A stretch of 64,000 nucleotides of DNA, taken from positions 372,001 to 436,000 of the forward strand of contig NZ_VSMB01000002.1 of the NCBI RefSeq assembly GCF_009805705.1, read 5' to 3'. Under the pieces are notes generated by a model that had not been told where the DNA came from, made no database searches, and saw nothing but the letters and a program-made list of their open reading frames with translations. Below, one piece after another: positions 34,251 to 42,665 of the stretch; positions within the stretch are counted from its first letter, which is position 1, and each line of letters opens with the position of its first letter. The translations under genes were made by a program, and so were the position numbers. Source of the stretch: Ruania rhizosphaerae (GTDB lineage: Bacteria > Actinomycetota > Actinomycetes > Actinomycetales > Beutenbergiaceae).

Positions 34251-35801
34251 TCAGTCGCGGAACGTCTCGATCTGCGCACCCAGCTCGATCAGCCGCTCCT
34301 GCAGTTGCTCGTAGCCGCGGGCGATGATGTCGACGTTGCGCAGCACCGAGGTCCCCTTGGCCGCGAGCATTGCCAGCAGGATCACGACGGCGGGGCGGAG
34401 CGCAGGCGGGCAGCTCACCTCGGCCCCGGACCAGCGGGTCGGACCGGTGACGTCCAGCCGGTGCGGGTCCAGCAACCGCACGTCCGCGCCGAGACGGGTC
34501 AAGTCGGTCAGGTGAATCGCCCGGTTGTCGTAGACCCAGTCGTGGATGAGCGTGGTCCCCGAAGCCGTGGCCGCAATGACCGCGAAGAACGGCAGGTTGT
34601 CGATGTTCAACCCGGGGAAAGGCATCGGGTGGATCTTGTCGATCGGGGCTCGCAGCTGGCTGGGATGGACGGTCACATCGACCAGCCGGGTGCGCCGGTT
34701 GGCAGCGGCGTACTCCGGCGAGAGCGTGTAGTTCAGACCCATCTCGGCCAGCGTGGCGAGCTCGATCTCCATGAACTCGATCGGCACGCGGGCCACGGTG
34801 ATCTCCGAATCCGTCACGATCCCGGCAGTCAGCAGGCTCATCGCCTCCACCGGGTCCTCTCCCGGGGAGTACTCCACGTCGGTGTCGATATCGCGGACAC
34901 CATGGACCCGCAGGGTCGTGGTGCCGATGCCCTCGATCCGCACACCCAGCAGTTCGAGGTAGAAGCACAGATCCTGCACCATGTAGTTCGGGCTGGCGTT
35001 GCGGATCGTGGTCACGCCCGGGTGGCGGGCCGCGGCCATCAGAGCGTTCTCGGTGACAGTGTCGCCGCGTTCGGTGAGGATGATAGTGGGACCGTCACCG
35101 CGATCGGTGCTGATGCTGCTGACGGTGGCCTCGTAGTTCCCGGCCGTGGCCACCACGTCCAGCCCGAACGGCCGCAGCGCAATCATGTGCGGCTCCACGG
35201 TGCGGGTGCCGAGGTCGCAGCCACCGGCATAGGGCAGCTCGAACGACTGCTCCCTCCCCAGCAGCGGGCCGAGGAACATGATGATGCTGCGGGTACGACG
35301 GGCCGCGTCGGCGTCGATCGAGCTGAGGTCGAGCTCGGCCGGGGGCACGATCTCGAGATCCTTGCCGTCCGCCGACCAGGTGGCGCGGACCCCGATCGAG
35401 CGCAGCACGTCGACGATCCGGTCAACCTCGACGATCCGGGCCACTGACCGCAGTGTGGTGCGACCCCGGTTGAGCAGCGAGGCACACAGCAGCGCGACTG
35501 CCCCGTTCTTGGAGGACTTCACCGTGATCGTCCCCGAGAGCCGTTGCCCGCCGGTCACGCGCAAGTGAGAGGCACGCGGGGTGCCGATGGACAACAGATC
35601 AGCGTCGAGGGCGGCGTTGATGCGCGAGAGCAGCTCGACCGACAGGTTCTGGCTGCCCTGCTCGATGCGGGCAATGGCACTCTGGCTGGTGCCGAGGCGT
35701 TCGGCGAGCTGAGTCTGAGTCAGCCCCCGGTTCTGTCGTGCCCCCCGGATCAGCGTGCCGATCTCCGTGAGCGAGGTCTGGGTCTCGTCGATCACCGTCA
35801 T
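34251..35801 (-). CDS. XRE-domain MurA-like enolpyruvyl transferase
   Basis: A protein of 516 residues in two parts. Residues 10-70 are a Cro/CI-type helix-turn-helix (TLIRGARQNRGLTQTQLAER then LGTSQSAIARIEQGSQNLS). Residues 80-516 are a complete MurA-type UDP-GlcNAc 1-carboxyvinyltransferase: KSSKNGAVALLCASLLNRG, the active-site loop cysteine at residue 195 in LPYAGGCDLGTRTVEPH, and IHDWVYDNRAIHLTDLTRLG with the conserved arginine. MurA starts peptidoglycan synthesis; the added DNA-binding domain suggests a regulated paralogue or a regulator that senses cell-wall precursors. The ATG at 35801 is preferred over 35810 because a GATAAT box touches 35811. A palindrome overlaps the promoter. Confidence 0.88.
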   Translation of the reverse strand: MTVIDETQTSLTEIGTLIRGARQNRGLTQTQLAERLGTSQSAIARIEQGSQNLSVELLSRINAALDADLLSIGTPRASHLRVTGGQRLSGTITVKSSKNGAVALLCASLLNRGRTTLRSVARIVEVDRIVDVLRSIGVRATWSADGKDLEIVPPAELDLSSIDADAARRTRSIIMFLGPLLGREQSFELPYAGGCDLGTRTVEPHMIALRPFGLDVVATAGNYEATVSSISTDRGDGPTIILTERGDTVTENALMAAARHPGVTTIRNASPNYMVQDLCFYLELLGVRIEGIGTTTLRVHGVRDIDTDVEYSPGEDPVEAMSLLTAGIVTDSEITVARVPIEFMEIELATLAEMGLNYTLSPEYAAANRRTRLVDVTVHPSQLRAPIDKIHPMPFPGLNIDNLPFFAVIAATASGTTLIHDWVYDNRAIHLTDLTRLGADVRLLDPHRLDVTGPTRWSGAEVSCPPALRPAVVILLAMLAAKGTSVLRNVDIIARGYEQLQERLIELGAQIETFRD

Positions 35802-35810
35802 GCCGCCCAT

Positions 35811-35830
35811 ATTATCTCGGATCTGAGATA
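35811..35830. promoter_or_regulatory. promoter and palindromic operator of the XRE-MurA gene
   Basis: Minus-strand GATAAT -10 box at 35816-35811 next to the start region, implying a leaderless message. It overlaps the inverted repeat TATCTC (35813-35818) / GAGATA (35825-35830), which has the self-complementary centre GATC. The fused helix-turn-helix is the obvious candidate to bind here. Confidence 0.6.
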
Positions 35831-35963
35831 TCTTCAGCCGTTTGAGACCACGATCACGGAATCTTCACGAGCTTCCACCCAACCGGAGCATAGTCCGGCC
35901 CGCCCCAACCATGGGCTGAGGCGGACCGGCGCACGCGGGGTGAGGGACGCCGTCGTGGGCTAC

Positions 35964-37370
35964 TCAGGCCCCTTCGAGCATCTCGGTGACCAAGGCCGCC
36001 ACGGGCGAACGCTCCGACCGGGTGAGCGTGACGTGCGCGAACAGGGGGTGCCCCTTGAGCGATTCGATGACCGCCGCGACGCCATCGTGGCGCCCCACGC
36101 GCAGGTTGTCGCGCTGGGCGACGTCGTGAGTGAGGACCACCCGCGAACTCTGCCCGATCCGGGAGAGCACGGTCAGCAGCACGTTGCGCTCCAGCGACTG
36201 CGCCTCGTCCACGATCACGAAGGCGTCATGCAGCGAGCGCCCGCGGATATGGGTCAGCGGCAGCACCTCGAGCATCCCGCGGTCCATCACCTCATCCACC
36301 ACATCGGAGGAGACCACCGCGCCGAGCGTGTCGAAGACCGCCTGCGCCCAGGGGTTCATCTTCTCGGACTCGTTCCCGGGCAGGTAGCCCAGATCCTGCC
36401 CGCCCACCGCATACAGCGGCCGGAAGACCATCACCTTGCGGTGCTCACGGCGCTCCAGCACCGCCTCCAACCCGGCACTGAGGGCGAGCGCGGACTTCCC
36501 CGTTCCCGCTCGCCCGCCGAGGGAGACGATGCCGATATCGGAGTCGAGCAGCAGGTCGATGGCGATCCGTTGCTCGGCACTGCGGCCGTGCATCCCGAAC
36601 ACATCGCGATCCCCGCGCACCAGGCGGATCTGCTTGTCGGGGGTGATCCGCCCCAGCGCGGACCCGCGCGGGGAGTGCAGCACCAGCCCGGTGTGGCAGG
36701 GCAGGTCACGCAACGGCTCCGATGCCACGACATCGGCCACCGCGAGCGTCTCCTCAGCGAAGAGGCGGTTCATCTCCTCCTCCGAGAGCGACCCTTCGGC
36801 CATCCCGCGGAACCCGGAGTCGACGGCCAGCTGGGCCCGGTACTCCTCGGCACGCATCCCGACGGCAGAGGCCTTGACCCGCATCGGCAGGTCCTTGGAG
36901 ACCACCACCACCGAGACGCCCTCGGCGCGCAGATTCGCCGCGACGGAGAGGATGCGGGTGTCGTTGTCACCGAGACGCATGCCGGACGGGAGGATCTCCG
37001 GGTCGGAGTGGTTGAGCTCGACCCGGATGGTCCCGCCGGACTCCCCGACCGGGACGGGCCGGTCGAGATACCCGTGGGTCTGGCGCAGGTCGTCGAGATG
37101 CCGCAGGGCGCTGCGGGCGAAGTACCCGAGCTCGGGGTGGTGGCGTTTTCCTTCCAGTTCGGTGACCACGACGATCGGCAGGACCACGTCGTGCTCGGCG
37201 AAGCGATAGATCGCCCGCGGATCCGACAGCAGTACGGAGGTATCGAGCACATAGGTGATGCGCTCACCGTCCGGCGAGGGACCGGCAACCGGCAACGGTG
37301 CGGCCTGTCCCTCACCACCCTCCGGCACATCGGGGACCGGGGTGTCGAACGTGAGGGACTCTCGGCTCAC
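35964..37370 (-). CDS. phoH2: PhoH2-type protein (PIN domain + PhoH ATPase)
   Basis: A protein of 468 residues. Residues 38-175 are a PIN ribonuclease-like domain ([38 protein letters not shown]). Residues 250-465 are the PhoH P-loop domain: Walker [21 protein letters not shown], the [20 protein letters not shown] loop, Walker [18 protein letters not shown]. Mycobacterial PhoH2 is an ATP-dependent RNA unwinding ribonuclease. There the gene is preceded by a small antitoxin (phoAT); I see no obvious counterpart in the 400 bases upstream. Start is the GTG at 37370 behind GGAGGAG. Confidence 0.92.
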   Translation of the reverse strand: MSRESLTFDTPVPDVPEGGEGQAAPLPVAGPSPDGERITYVLDTSVLLSDPRAIYRFAEHDVVLPIVVVTELEGKRHHPELGYFARSALRHLDDLRQTHGYLDRPVPVGESGGTIRVELNHSDPEILPSGMRLGDNDTRILSVAANLRAEGVSVVVVSKDLPMRVKASAVGMRAEEYRAQLAVDSGFRGMAEGSLSEEEMNRLFAEETLAVADVVASEPLRDLPCHTGLVLHSPRGSALGRITPDKQIRLVRGDRDVFGMHGRSAEQRIAIDLLLDSDIGIVSLGGRAGTGKSALALSAGLEAVLERREHRKVMVFRPLYAVGGQDLGYLPGNESEKMNPWAQAVFDTLGAVVSSDVVDEVMDRGMLEVLPLTHIRGRSLHDAFVIVDEAQSLERNVLLTVLSRIGQSSRVVLTHDVAQRDNLRVGRHDGVAAVIESLKGHPLFAHVTLTRSERSPVAALVTEMLEGA

Positions 37371-37772
37371 GGCTAGCTCCTCCAGCAGGGCCTGCCCTGC
37401 CGCTCACGCGACCAGGACAGGATCGGGGTGAGAGCGGGAGGCACCACATGAGCGCGGGCCGCCGGTGGCTCCACCTGCGGACTCGTCTGCGTCATGGGCT
37501 GGCCTTCCGGCGAACGACCGGGATGTCGTCCGGTAGCCCCAACCTACGACGGCGCTGGAGCGGTTTCGTCGATCGGCGCGCCGCGGTGGGACATCCGGGG
37601 CAAGAGTTCACGTGCCCGTTACCTCGCACTCATCCCCCTGCTCAACCCACCCGCGCACGCACCCCACTGCCCCACCCGCAGCCCTGCCCCACCCGCCGCG
37701 AACGCTGAGTTGTTCGGCGTCCGGCGCCGCAACGCCGAGGAAGTCAGCGTTCGCCGGAGACTGGAGGGCGCG
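37371..37772. other. 402-base gene-free region between the prenyltransferase and phoH2 genes
   Basis: No convincing coding sequence on either strand; long open + frames here are low-complexity shadows of the opposite strand. It contains a long nested hairpin near the prenyltransferase end (37698-37754) and a perfect 7-2-7 palindrome GCAGGGC-CT-GCCCTGC at 37385-37400, some 15 bases upstream of the phoH2 start, in its untranslated leader. The middle part (37620-37690) is C-rich, made of CACCC-like runs. Confidence 0.5.
37698..37754 (-). terminator. nested hairpin downstream of the prenyltransferase gene
   Basis: Outer arms GCGAACGCTGA / TCAGCGTTCGC (11 of 11 paired) enclose inner arms TCGGCGT / ACGCCGA (7 of 7) around a CCGGCGCCGCA centre. 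It lies 19 bases beyond the stop of the prenyltransferase gene. A strong structure, probably the transcription terminator, though it has no T-run. Confidence 0.6.
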
Positions 37773-38534
37773 TCATCGGCCCATCCGCCGCTCCCGGCCG
37801 GCATAGGCCCGCAGCGCACGCAGGAAGTCGACCCGACGGAAGTCCGGCCAGAACGCCTCGCAGAAGTAGAACTCGCTCTGCTCGCTCTGCCACAGCAGGA
37901 AGCCCCCGAGGCGCTGCTCACCGGAGGTGCGGATCACCAGGTCCGGATCCGGCTGACCCTTGGTGTACAGATGCCCCGCGATGGCCTCCGGGGTGATCAC
38001 CTCGTCCAGGTCGTCCAGCCCGCGACCGGAGTCCTGCAACTCGGTGATCAACGAGCGCACGGCCCCCGCGATCTCGTCCCGCCCGCCGTAGCCGACCGCG
38101 ATATTGACATGAAGCCCGTCCACGTCGCTGGTCAGCGACTCGGCCGCACGCAACCGCTGCGCGATCTCCTCGGGCAGCAGATCCAGCTCACCGACGAGCT
38201 GCAGCCGCCACCTGCGCGCGGCAGCGAGCCCCGCCACCGTGCTCGCGATGATCTCGAGCAGGTCGGTGACCTCACGAGAGTCCCGGAGCAGATTCTTGGT
38301 GGAGAGCATCCACAGCGTGACGACCGGGATCTCGACGTCCTCGCACCACCGGAGCAGATCGGCGATCCGGTCCGCCCCGGCCTGATGGCCCTGCGCCGGC
38401 TCCAGTCCGGCCGAGCGTGCCCACCGGCGGTTGCCGTCGAGCATCACGCCGACATGGTGCGGCAACCGGGCGCCGTCGAGGGTGCGCGTGAGCCGGCGCT
38501 CGTACAGCCCGTACAGAAAGGCGGGTGGACGCAT
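37773..38534 (-). CDS. uppS: cis-prenyltransferase (isoprenyl transferase, short-chain Z-FPP type)
   Basis: A protein of 253 residues. The catalytic P-loop-like motif is HVGVMLDGNRRWARSAGLE, and the diphosphate-binding block is DPDLVIRTSGEQRLGGFLLW followed by the end motif FYFCEAFWPDFRRVDFLRAL. The segment LWMLSTKNLLRDSREV, where the long-chain enzyme has LSTENW, suggests the short-chain type (omega,E,Z-farnesyl diphosphate synthase, Rv1086 in M. tuberculosis), which feeds decaprenyl phosphate synthesis. It is divergent from trhA, the same pairing I remember for Rv1085c/Rv1086. Confidence 0.92.
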   Translation of the reverse strand: MRPPAFLYGLYERRLTRTLDGARLPHHVGVMLDGNRRWARSAGLEPAQGHQAGADRIADLLRWCEDVEIPVVTLWMLSTKNLLRDSREVTDLLEIIASTVAGLAAARRWRLQLVGELDLLPEEIAQRLRAAESLTSDVDGLHVNIAVGYGGRDEIAGAVRSLITELQDSGRGLDDLDEVITPEAIAGHLYTKGQPDPDLVIRTSGEQRLGGFLLWQSEQSEFYFCEAFWPDFRRVDFLRALRAYAGRERRMGR

Positions 38535-38637
38535 CGTGTAGTGACCTCCTTCGCGTCACAGCATGGCGGGTCCATCCGCACCGGCCAACTCTCACGCCTG
38601 CGTCCACACCGTACCTTCACAGGATCGCTCGCGTACC

Positions 38638-38666
38638 TACGCTTGCGTAACCTACGATGGCGTAGG
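38638..38666. promoter_or_regulatory. two adjacent palindromes upstream of trhA
   Basis: TACGC-TT-GCGTA (38638-38649) is followed one base later by CCTACG-ATGG-CGTAGG (38651-38666). The two share the half-site TACGC/GCGTA and look like a double operator in the divergent gap between the prenyltransferase and trhA genes. Confidence 0.55.
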
Positions 38667-38710
38667 AAGCGCATCCGGTCCGGAGGCGACCCCTCACACC
38701 AGGAGCACCC

Positions 38711-39394
38711 ATGTCACCTCACCGCACGGCTCCGGCCGAGGCCTCTGCCCAGGCGGCCGCGGCCGGCAAACCTCGCCTGCGTGGGTGGATCCACGCGGTC
38801 ATGGCACCGGTCGCCCTCATCGTGGGCCTCGTCCTGGTGATCGGCTCCGAGACCACGACGGCGGCCCTCACCACCGCCGTCTTCGCTCTGACCACGGTGG
38901 TGCTGTTCGGTACGAGCGCGATCTACCACCGGGGCACGTGGTCACCGGCGGTGCACGCCGTCCTGCGACGCCTGGATCACTCGAACATCTTCCTGGTGAT
39001 CGCGGGCACATACACACCGCTGGCAGCGCTGCTGCTGCCGGAGGCCACGGCGCGCATCCTGCTGATCGTGGTCTGGGCCGGTGCGCTGGCCGGGCTCCTC
39101 GCCCGCGTGTTCTGGATGAGTGCTCCGCGCTGGTTCTACGTGCCCGTCTACATCGCACTGGGCTGGGTGGCGATCTGGTTCCTGCCGCAGTTCTGGACCG
39201 GAGGCACTCCCGCGATCGCCGGCCTGGTGATCGCAGGCGGCCTCGGCTACACCCTGGGCGCGCTCGCATACGGGCTCAAGCGCCCCAACCCGATCCCGGG
39301 ATGGTTCGGCTTCCACGAGATCTTCCACGCCGGCACGGTGGTGGGGTACGGCTGCCACGCGGCGGCCATCGCGCTGGCCGTCTTCGCTCTCTGA
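38711..39394 (+). CDS. trhA: hemolysin III/TrhA-family membrane protein
   Basis: A protein of 227 residues with seven hydrophobic helices of the PAQR/hemolysin III family. Conserved sites are GTSAIYHRGTWSPAVHAVLR and RLDHSNIFLVIAGTYTP at the second and third helices, and FHEIFHAGTVVGYGCH at the last; the histidines and serine form a zinc site in PAQR proteins. TrhA proteins influence membrane fluidity homeostasis. The ATG at 38711 follows GGAGCACCC. The upstream double palindrome suggests regulated expression. Confidence 0.92.
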   Translation: MSPHRTAPAEASAQAAAAGKPRLRGWIHAVMAPVALIVGLVLVIGSETTTAALTTAVFALTTVVLFGTSAIYHRGTWSPAVHAVLRRLDHSNIFLVIAGTYTPLAALLLPEATARILLIVVWAGALAGLLARVFWMSAPRWFYVPVYIALGWVAIWFLPQFWTGGTPAIAGLVIAGGLGYTLGALAYGLKRPNPIPGWFGFHEIFHAGTVVGYGCHAAAIALAVFAL

Positions 39395-39551
39395 GCCACC
39401 CCTCTTCTGCCCGCATCGACACAGATGCGTGAAGCCGCGCATCATGGTGCACGGCTCCACGCCTCCGTGTCAGGCGCGTCAACCGGTGGGGCACCCGCTG
39501 TCCGCAGATCCGCGGGCCGCTAGGGTGGGACTCCCGAGAACGAGAGGACCC

Positions 39552-40553
39552 ATGCCCATGGCTCACGACTTCGACGCACCCGTCGGTGACCTACTCCGCG
39601 TGGACGAAGGATTCGACCTGCGAACTTTCGACCGCCGAAGCACCCCCGGCTGGGAGCACGGGAAGAAGGCGGCCGAGGAGGCGCTCGCGGAGCGCGGGGA
39701 ACGCCTCTCCGAGCTGCAGGAGCGCCTGTTCGCCGAGGGACGAGGCGGCGGCACTCGTTCCGTGCTGCTCGTACTGCAGGGACTGGACACCGCCGGCAAG
39801 GGTGGCATCGTCCGACACGCGATCGGCATGGTCGACCCACAGGGCGTGGATCTGGCCTCCTTCGGTGTGCCCACCGCGGAGGAGAAGAAGCACCACCACC
39901 TGTGGCGAGTTCGCCGCGCCCTGCCCCGCCCGGGTCAGATCGGCGTCTTCGATCGTTCGCACTACGAGCAGGTACTCGTGGTGAAGGTGGAGGAGCTCGA
40001 GTCGCTGGAGCTGCAGGACAAGCGGTACGAGGAGCTGGTGCGCTTCGACCGCAAGACCGTCGAGTCCGACACCATCGTGATCAAGGTGGCGCTCATGGTC
40101 TCCCACGAGGAGCAGGGCGAACGCCTGATGGAGCGGCTCGACCGGCCGGACAAGCACTGGAAGTACAACGAAGCCGACCTCCAGACGCGGGACAAGTGGT
40201 ACGACTACCAGGCCGCGTACCAGGAGATGTTCGACCGCACCTCCATCGATGAGGCGCCGTGGCACGTCGTCCCGGCCGACCGCAAGTGGTACGCGCGACT
40301 GGCGGTCACCGAGCTGCTGCTCGAGGCGCTGGAATCCATGGACCTCACCTGGCCCGAGGCCGACTTCGACATCACGGCTCAGCGCGAGCTGCTCGCCGAG
40401 ACCATCCGCGCTGACGGCGAGGAGGACACCGGCAAGGACAACAAGAAGTCCGGGAAGAGCGACGCGACGGACTCCAAGAACAAGAAGTCGACGAAGGACT
40501 CCACGAAGAAGGACTCCAAGAAGTCCAGCAAGAAGAAGTCGAAGAAGAAGTAG
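39552..40553 (+). CDS. polyphosphate kinase 2 family phosphotransferase with lysine-rich tail
   Basis: A protein of 333 residues. Residues 15-280 are the PPK2 fold: Walker A VLQGLDTAGKGGIVRHAIG, the basic segment EEKKHHHLWRVRRALPRPGQ, Walker B IGVFDRSHYEQVLVVKVEEL, and the terminal FDRTSIDEAPWHVVPADRKW. It transfers phosphate between polyphosphate and nucleotides. The PPGQ/GVPTAEE style resembles the class that phosphorylates nucleoside monophosphates, but class assignment is uncertain. The last 50 residues are almost only Lys, Ser, Asp and Thr (DSKKSSKKKSKKK), a low-complexity tail that could bind polyphosphate or nucleic acid. The ATG at 39552 has GAGAGGA upstream. Confidence 0.9.
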   Translation: MPMAHDFDAPVGDLLRVDEGFDLRTFDRRSTPGWEHGKKAAEEALAERGERLSELQERLFAEGRGGGTRSVLLVLQGLDTAGKGGIVRHAIGMVDPQGVDLASFGVPTAEEKKHHHLWRVRRALPRPGQIGVFDRSHYEQVLVVKVEELESLELQDKRYEELVRFDRKTVESDTIVIKVALMVSHEEQGERLMERLDRPDKHWKYNEADLQTRDKWYDYQAAYQEMFDRTSIDEAPWHVVPADRKWYARLAVTELLLEALESMDLTWPEADFDITAQRELLAETIRADGEEDTGKDNKKSGKSDATDSKNKKSTKDSTKKDSKKSSKKKSKKK

Positions 40554-40564
40554 CCGGCGTCGCT

Positions 40565-40591
40565 GATCAGGTCGACCCAGGCGTCCTGATC
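40565..40591. terminator. hairpin between convergent PPK2 and amidohydrolase genes
   Basis: Perfect 7-base stem GATCAGG / CCTGATC with a 13-base loop, followed on the plus strand by ATTATC. Located 12 bases past the PPK2 stop. Confidence 0.6.
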
Positions 40592-40648
40592 ATTATCGTC
40601 CGGATCCCTGCCTGGGGCCCACCACAGCCCGCCCGCCGCATCCTTCTC

Positions 40649-41446
40649 TCACGCGCGAGGGATGACGGCGTACTTGCGGTGCGCGAGACTCGGCACCTGG
40701 TCACGGACGCGGGCGAGGAATTCGGGGTCGAGATCGGCGACGATCACGCCATCGGGCGCGCTCTCGTCACCGGCCCGGGCGATCGGCCGACCCACCGGAT
40801 CCACCACCTGGCTGTGACCGCTGCGACCACGCCCGTCCTGGCTCGCGAGGAGCACATAGGCCGTGTTCTCGATCGCACGGGCACGCACCAGCACCTCCAG
40901 CTGGTCCGCCTTGCCCGGACCGTCCGCCCAGGCTGCCCCGACGGCGAGCACCTGCGCTCCGGCGTCGGCGAGCAGTCGGAAGGACTCGGGGAACCGCAGG
41001 TCGTAGCAGGTGGCGATCCCGACCGTCAGGCCATCGACCTCGACCACGACAGCCTGGCCGGGAGCGCCAGGGTCGAGCACCTCGGACTCCCTCACGCCGA
41101 ACGCATCGAACAGGTGCACCTTCTCGTACCGGCCGCATGCTGCGCCGTCGGGGCCGTAGACGAGGGCGACGTTCACGCACCGCCCCTCCTGCGACGAAGG
41201 TTCCAACGCGCCGACGATCACCGTCACCTGCCGTTCGGCCGCCACCTGCGACATCGCCTCATGGAACTCTCCCCCAGGTGCTTCGGCGAGGTCTGCCTTC
41301 AGGCGCGAGGCCCATCCGGAGGTGTACTCAGGCAGCACGACCAGGCGTGCCCCGGCCTCTGCAGCGGCCCGCACCCTGGCGACCGCCGCCTGGATGTTCT
41401 GGCCGCGATCGTCCTGGGCGCTCAGCTGCACGACGGCGACCCTCAT
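40649..41446 (-). CDS. carbon-nitrogen hydrolase (nitrilase superfamily amidase)
   Basis: A protein of 265 residues with the nitrilase-superfamily triad: Glu in LVVLPEYTSGWASR, Lys in RYEKVHLFDAFGVRES and Cys in IATCYDLRFPESFRLLADAG. The overall pattern resembles Nit/omega-amidase-type enzymes that hydrolyse small amides. It starts at an ATG whose bases overlap the stop of the small membrane-protein gene, so it is the last gene of the mca - membrane protein - amidase operon on the minus strand. A role linked to thiol or conjugate turnover is possible from context, but not shown. Confidence 0.88.
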   Translation of the reverse strand: MRVAVVQLSAQDDRGQNIQAAVARVRAAAEAGARLVVLPEYTSGWASRLKADLAEAPGGEFHEAMSQVAAERQVTVIVGALEPSSQEGRCVNVALVYGPDGAACGRYEKVHLFDAFGVRESEVLDPGAPGQAVVVEVDGLTVGIATCYDLRFPESFRLLADAGAQVLAVGAAWADGPGKADQLEVLVRARAIENTAYVLLASQDGRGRSGHSQVVDPVGRPIARAGDESAPDGVIVADLDPEFLARVRDQVPSLAHRKYAVIPRA

Positions 41447-41709
41447 GGGGTTCCACCCTCCCGGGGAGGCTCATCCGGTGAGGAGGGGGCGCCGTCAGGA
41501 GGCTCCTTGCTTTCACCGGGAGTTTCCTCCGCCTGCCGGTCGCCTTCGGCCTGCTCGGCGGCACGTGCCTGGATCCGCCGCATGTGCACGGTGAACGAGC
41601 GGGCAATCAGGATGATCACGACGGCGAGCGCCAGCATCGCCCAGAAGGCACCGACGCCGGGACTCACCAGGGTGGGATCGACCCCCTCGGCCAGCGGCAC
41701 GCCGGTCAT
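41443..41709 (-). CDS. small single-pass membrane protein (mca-linked)
   Basis: A protein of 88 residues: a short N-terminus, one transmembrane helix ([20 protein letters not shown]), a basic stop-transfer segment ([12 protein letters not shown]) and an acidic, proline-rich cytosolic tail. Its ATG overlaps the mca stop (ATGA) and its own stop overlaps the amidase start. A small gene of this kind follows mca in M. tuberculosis as well (Rv1083, from memory). Function unknown. The frame is open upstream to 41793 but that part lies inside mca. Confidence 0.8.
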   Translation of the reverse strand: MTGVPLAEGVDPTLVSPGVGAFWAMLALAVVIILIARSFTVHMRRIQARAAEQAEGDRQAEETPGESKEPPDGAPSSPDEPPREGGTP

Positions 41710-42575
41710 GGACGCAACCCGGCGAAGAGGTCGTCCTCGGGCGTGGAGGTCGGCACCCGCGAGTGCACCAGTTCGTATTCCTCGATCGGCCACACCTGCC
41801 GCTCGAGGTCACGAGGAACGGCGAAGAAGAACCCGTCCGGATCGATCTGGGTGGCGTGCGCGAGCAGCGCGCGGTCACGATGATCGAAGTAGTCGGCGCA
41901 GTGGATCCGGGTGGTGACCTTCTCGGCGCGATCGTCGCGGTCCCAGCGATCCATCCACTCGGCGAACGGCGACTCCAGGCCCTGCTCGACCATGGCCTCG
42001 TGCACTGCGTGGATCCTCGCCCGCGAGAAACCGTGGTCGTAGTACAGCTTGGAGACCTCCCACGGCTGACCCGCCTGCGGGAACTTCTCCGGGTCGGCGG
42101 CGGCATCGAAGGCCGCCATCGACACCGTGTGGGTCATGATGTGGTCCGGGTGCGGGTAGCCGCCGTTCTCGTTGTACGTGGTCATCACGTGCGGGCGGAA
42201 CTCGCGCACCACGCGCACGAGCGCCTCGGCCGCCTCGTCCACCGGCACCAGCGCGAAAGCATCCTCCGGGAGCGGGGGCAACGGGTCACCCTCCGGCAGC
42301 CCGGAGTCGACGAACCCGAGCCACAGCTGGCGCACGCCCAGCGCCTGCGCGGCGGCGGCCATCTCCCGGCGCCGGTAGCCGGTCATGTCCCGCTGCACCT
42401 CGGGGTCGTCCTGCAGGCGGGGGTTGAGGATGTCTCCCCGCTCGCCGCCGGTGCAGGTGACCACGAGCACCTCGACGCCCTCGTGGGCGTAGCGAGCCAT
42501 CGTGGCGGCGCCCTTGCTCGACTCGTCGTCCGGGTGAGCGTGGACGGCCATCAGCCGCAAGTTCTCGCCAGGCAC
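41706..42575 (-). CDS. mca: mycothiol S-conjugate amidase
   Basis: A protein of 289 residues, the length of known Mca. The zinc site motif [20 protein letters not shown] near the N-terminus and the later [15 protein letters not shown] are as in the LmbE/MshB/Mca family; the segments [20 protein letters not shown] and [20 protein letters not shown] fit Mca more closely than MshB. Mca cleaves mycothiol-toxin conjugates into a mercapturic acid for export, so the organism makes mycothiol. I chose the GTG at 42575 because GGAGG lies eight bases ahead; a TTG at 42608 is in frame but has no such site and adds 11 unusual residues. Confidence 0.94.
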   Translation of the reverse strand: MPGENLRLMAVHAHPDDESSKGAATMARYAHEGVEVLVVTCTGGERGDILNPRLQDDPEVQRDMTGYRRREMAAAAQALGVRQLWLGFVDSGLPEGDPLPPLPEDAFALVPVDEAAEALVRVVREFRPHVMTTYNENGGYPHPDHIMTHTVSMAAFDAAADPEKFPQAGQPWEVSKLYYDHGFSRARIHAVHEAMVEQGLESPFAEWMDRWDRDDRAEKVTTRIHCADYFDHRDRALLAHATQIDPDGFFFAVPRDLERQVWPIEEYELVHSRVPTSTPEDDLFAGLRP

Positions 42576-42612
42576 AGCTGGATCCTCCGGGGGAGAGATG
42601 ATGGACAATGGT

Positions 42613-42639
42613 CACATCTCGCCGCGACGGCGAGACGTG
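42613..42639. promoter_or_regulatory. inverted repeat between divergent mca and DUF4307 genes
   Basis: CAC-A-TCTCGCCG and CGGCGAGA-C-GTG arms (11 of 12 pair) around CGA. It is placed upstream of both genes; a -10-like TAGTCT lies at 42648-42653 towards the DUF4307 gene. Could be an operator or, as RNA, a leader hairpin. Confidence 0.5.
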
Positions 42640-42665
42640 ATGCCCTCTAGTCTAAGGACGAACGC

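Noticed and set aside
35544-37376. 610-codon + strand frame opposite the XRE-MurA and phoH2 genes
   Set aside because: Shadow of two conserved minus-strand genes; no protein character.
37494-38840. 448-codon + strand frame opposite the prenyltransferase gene
   Set aside because: Antisense to a conserved gene and continues out of frame into trhA; not coding.
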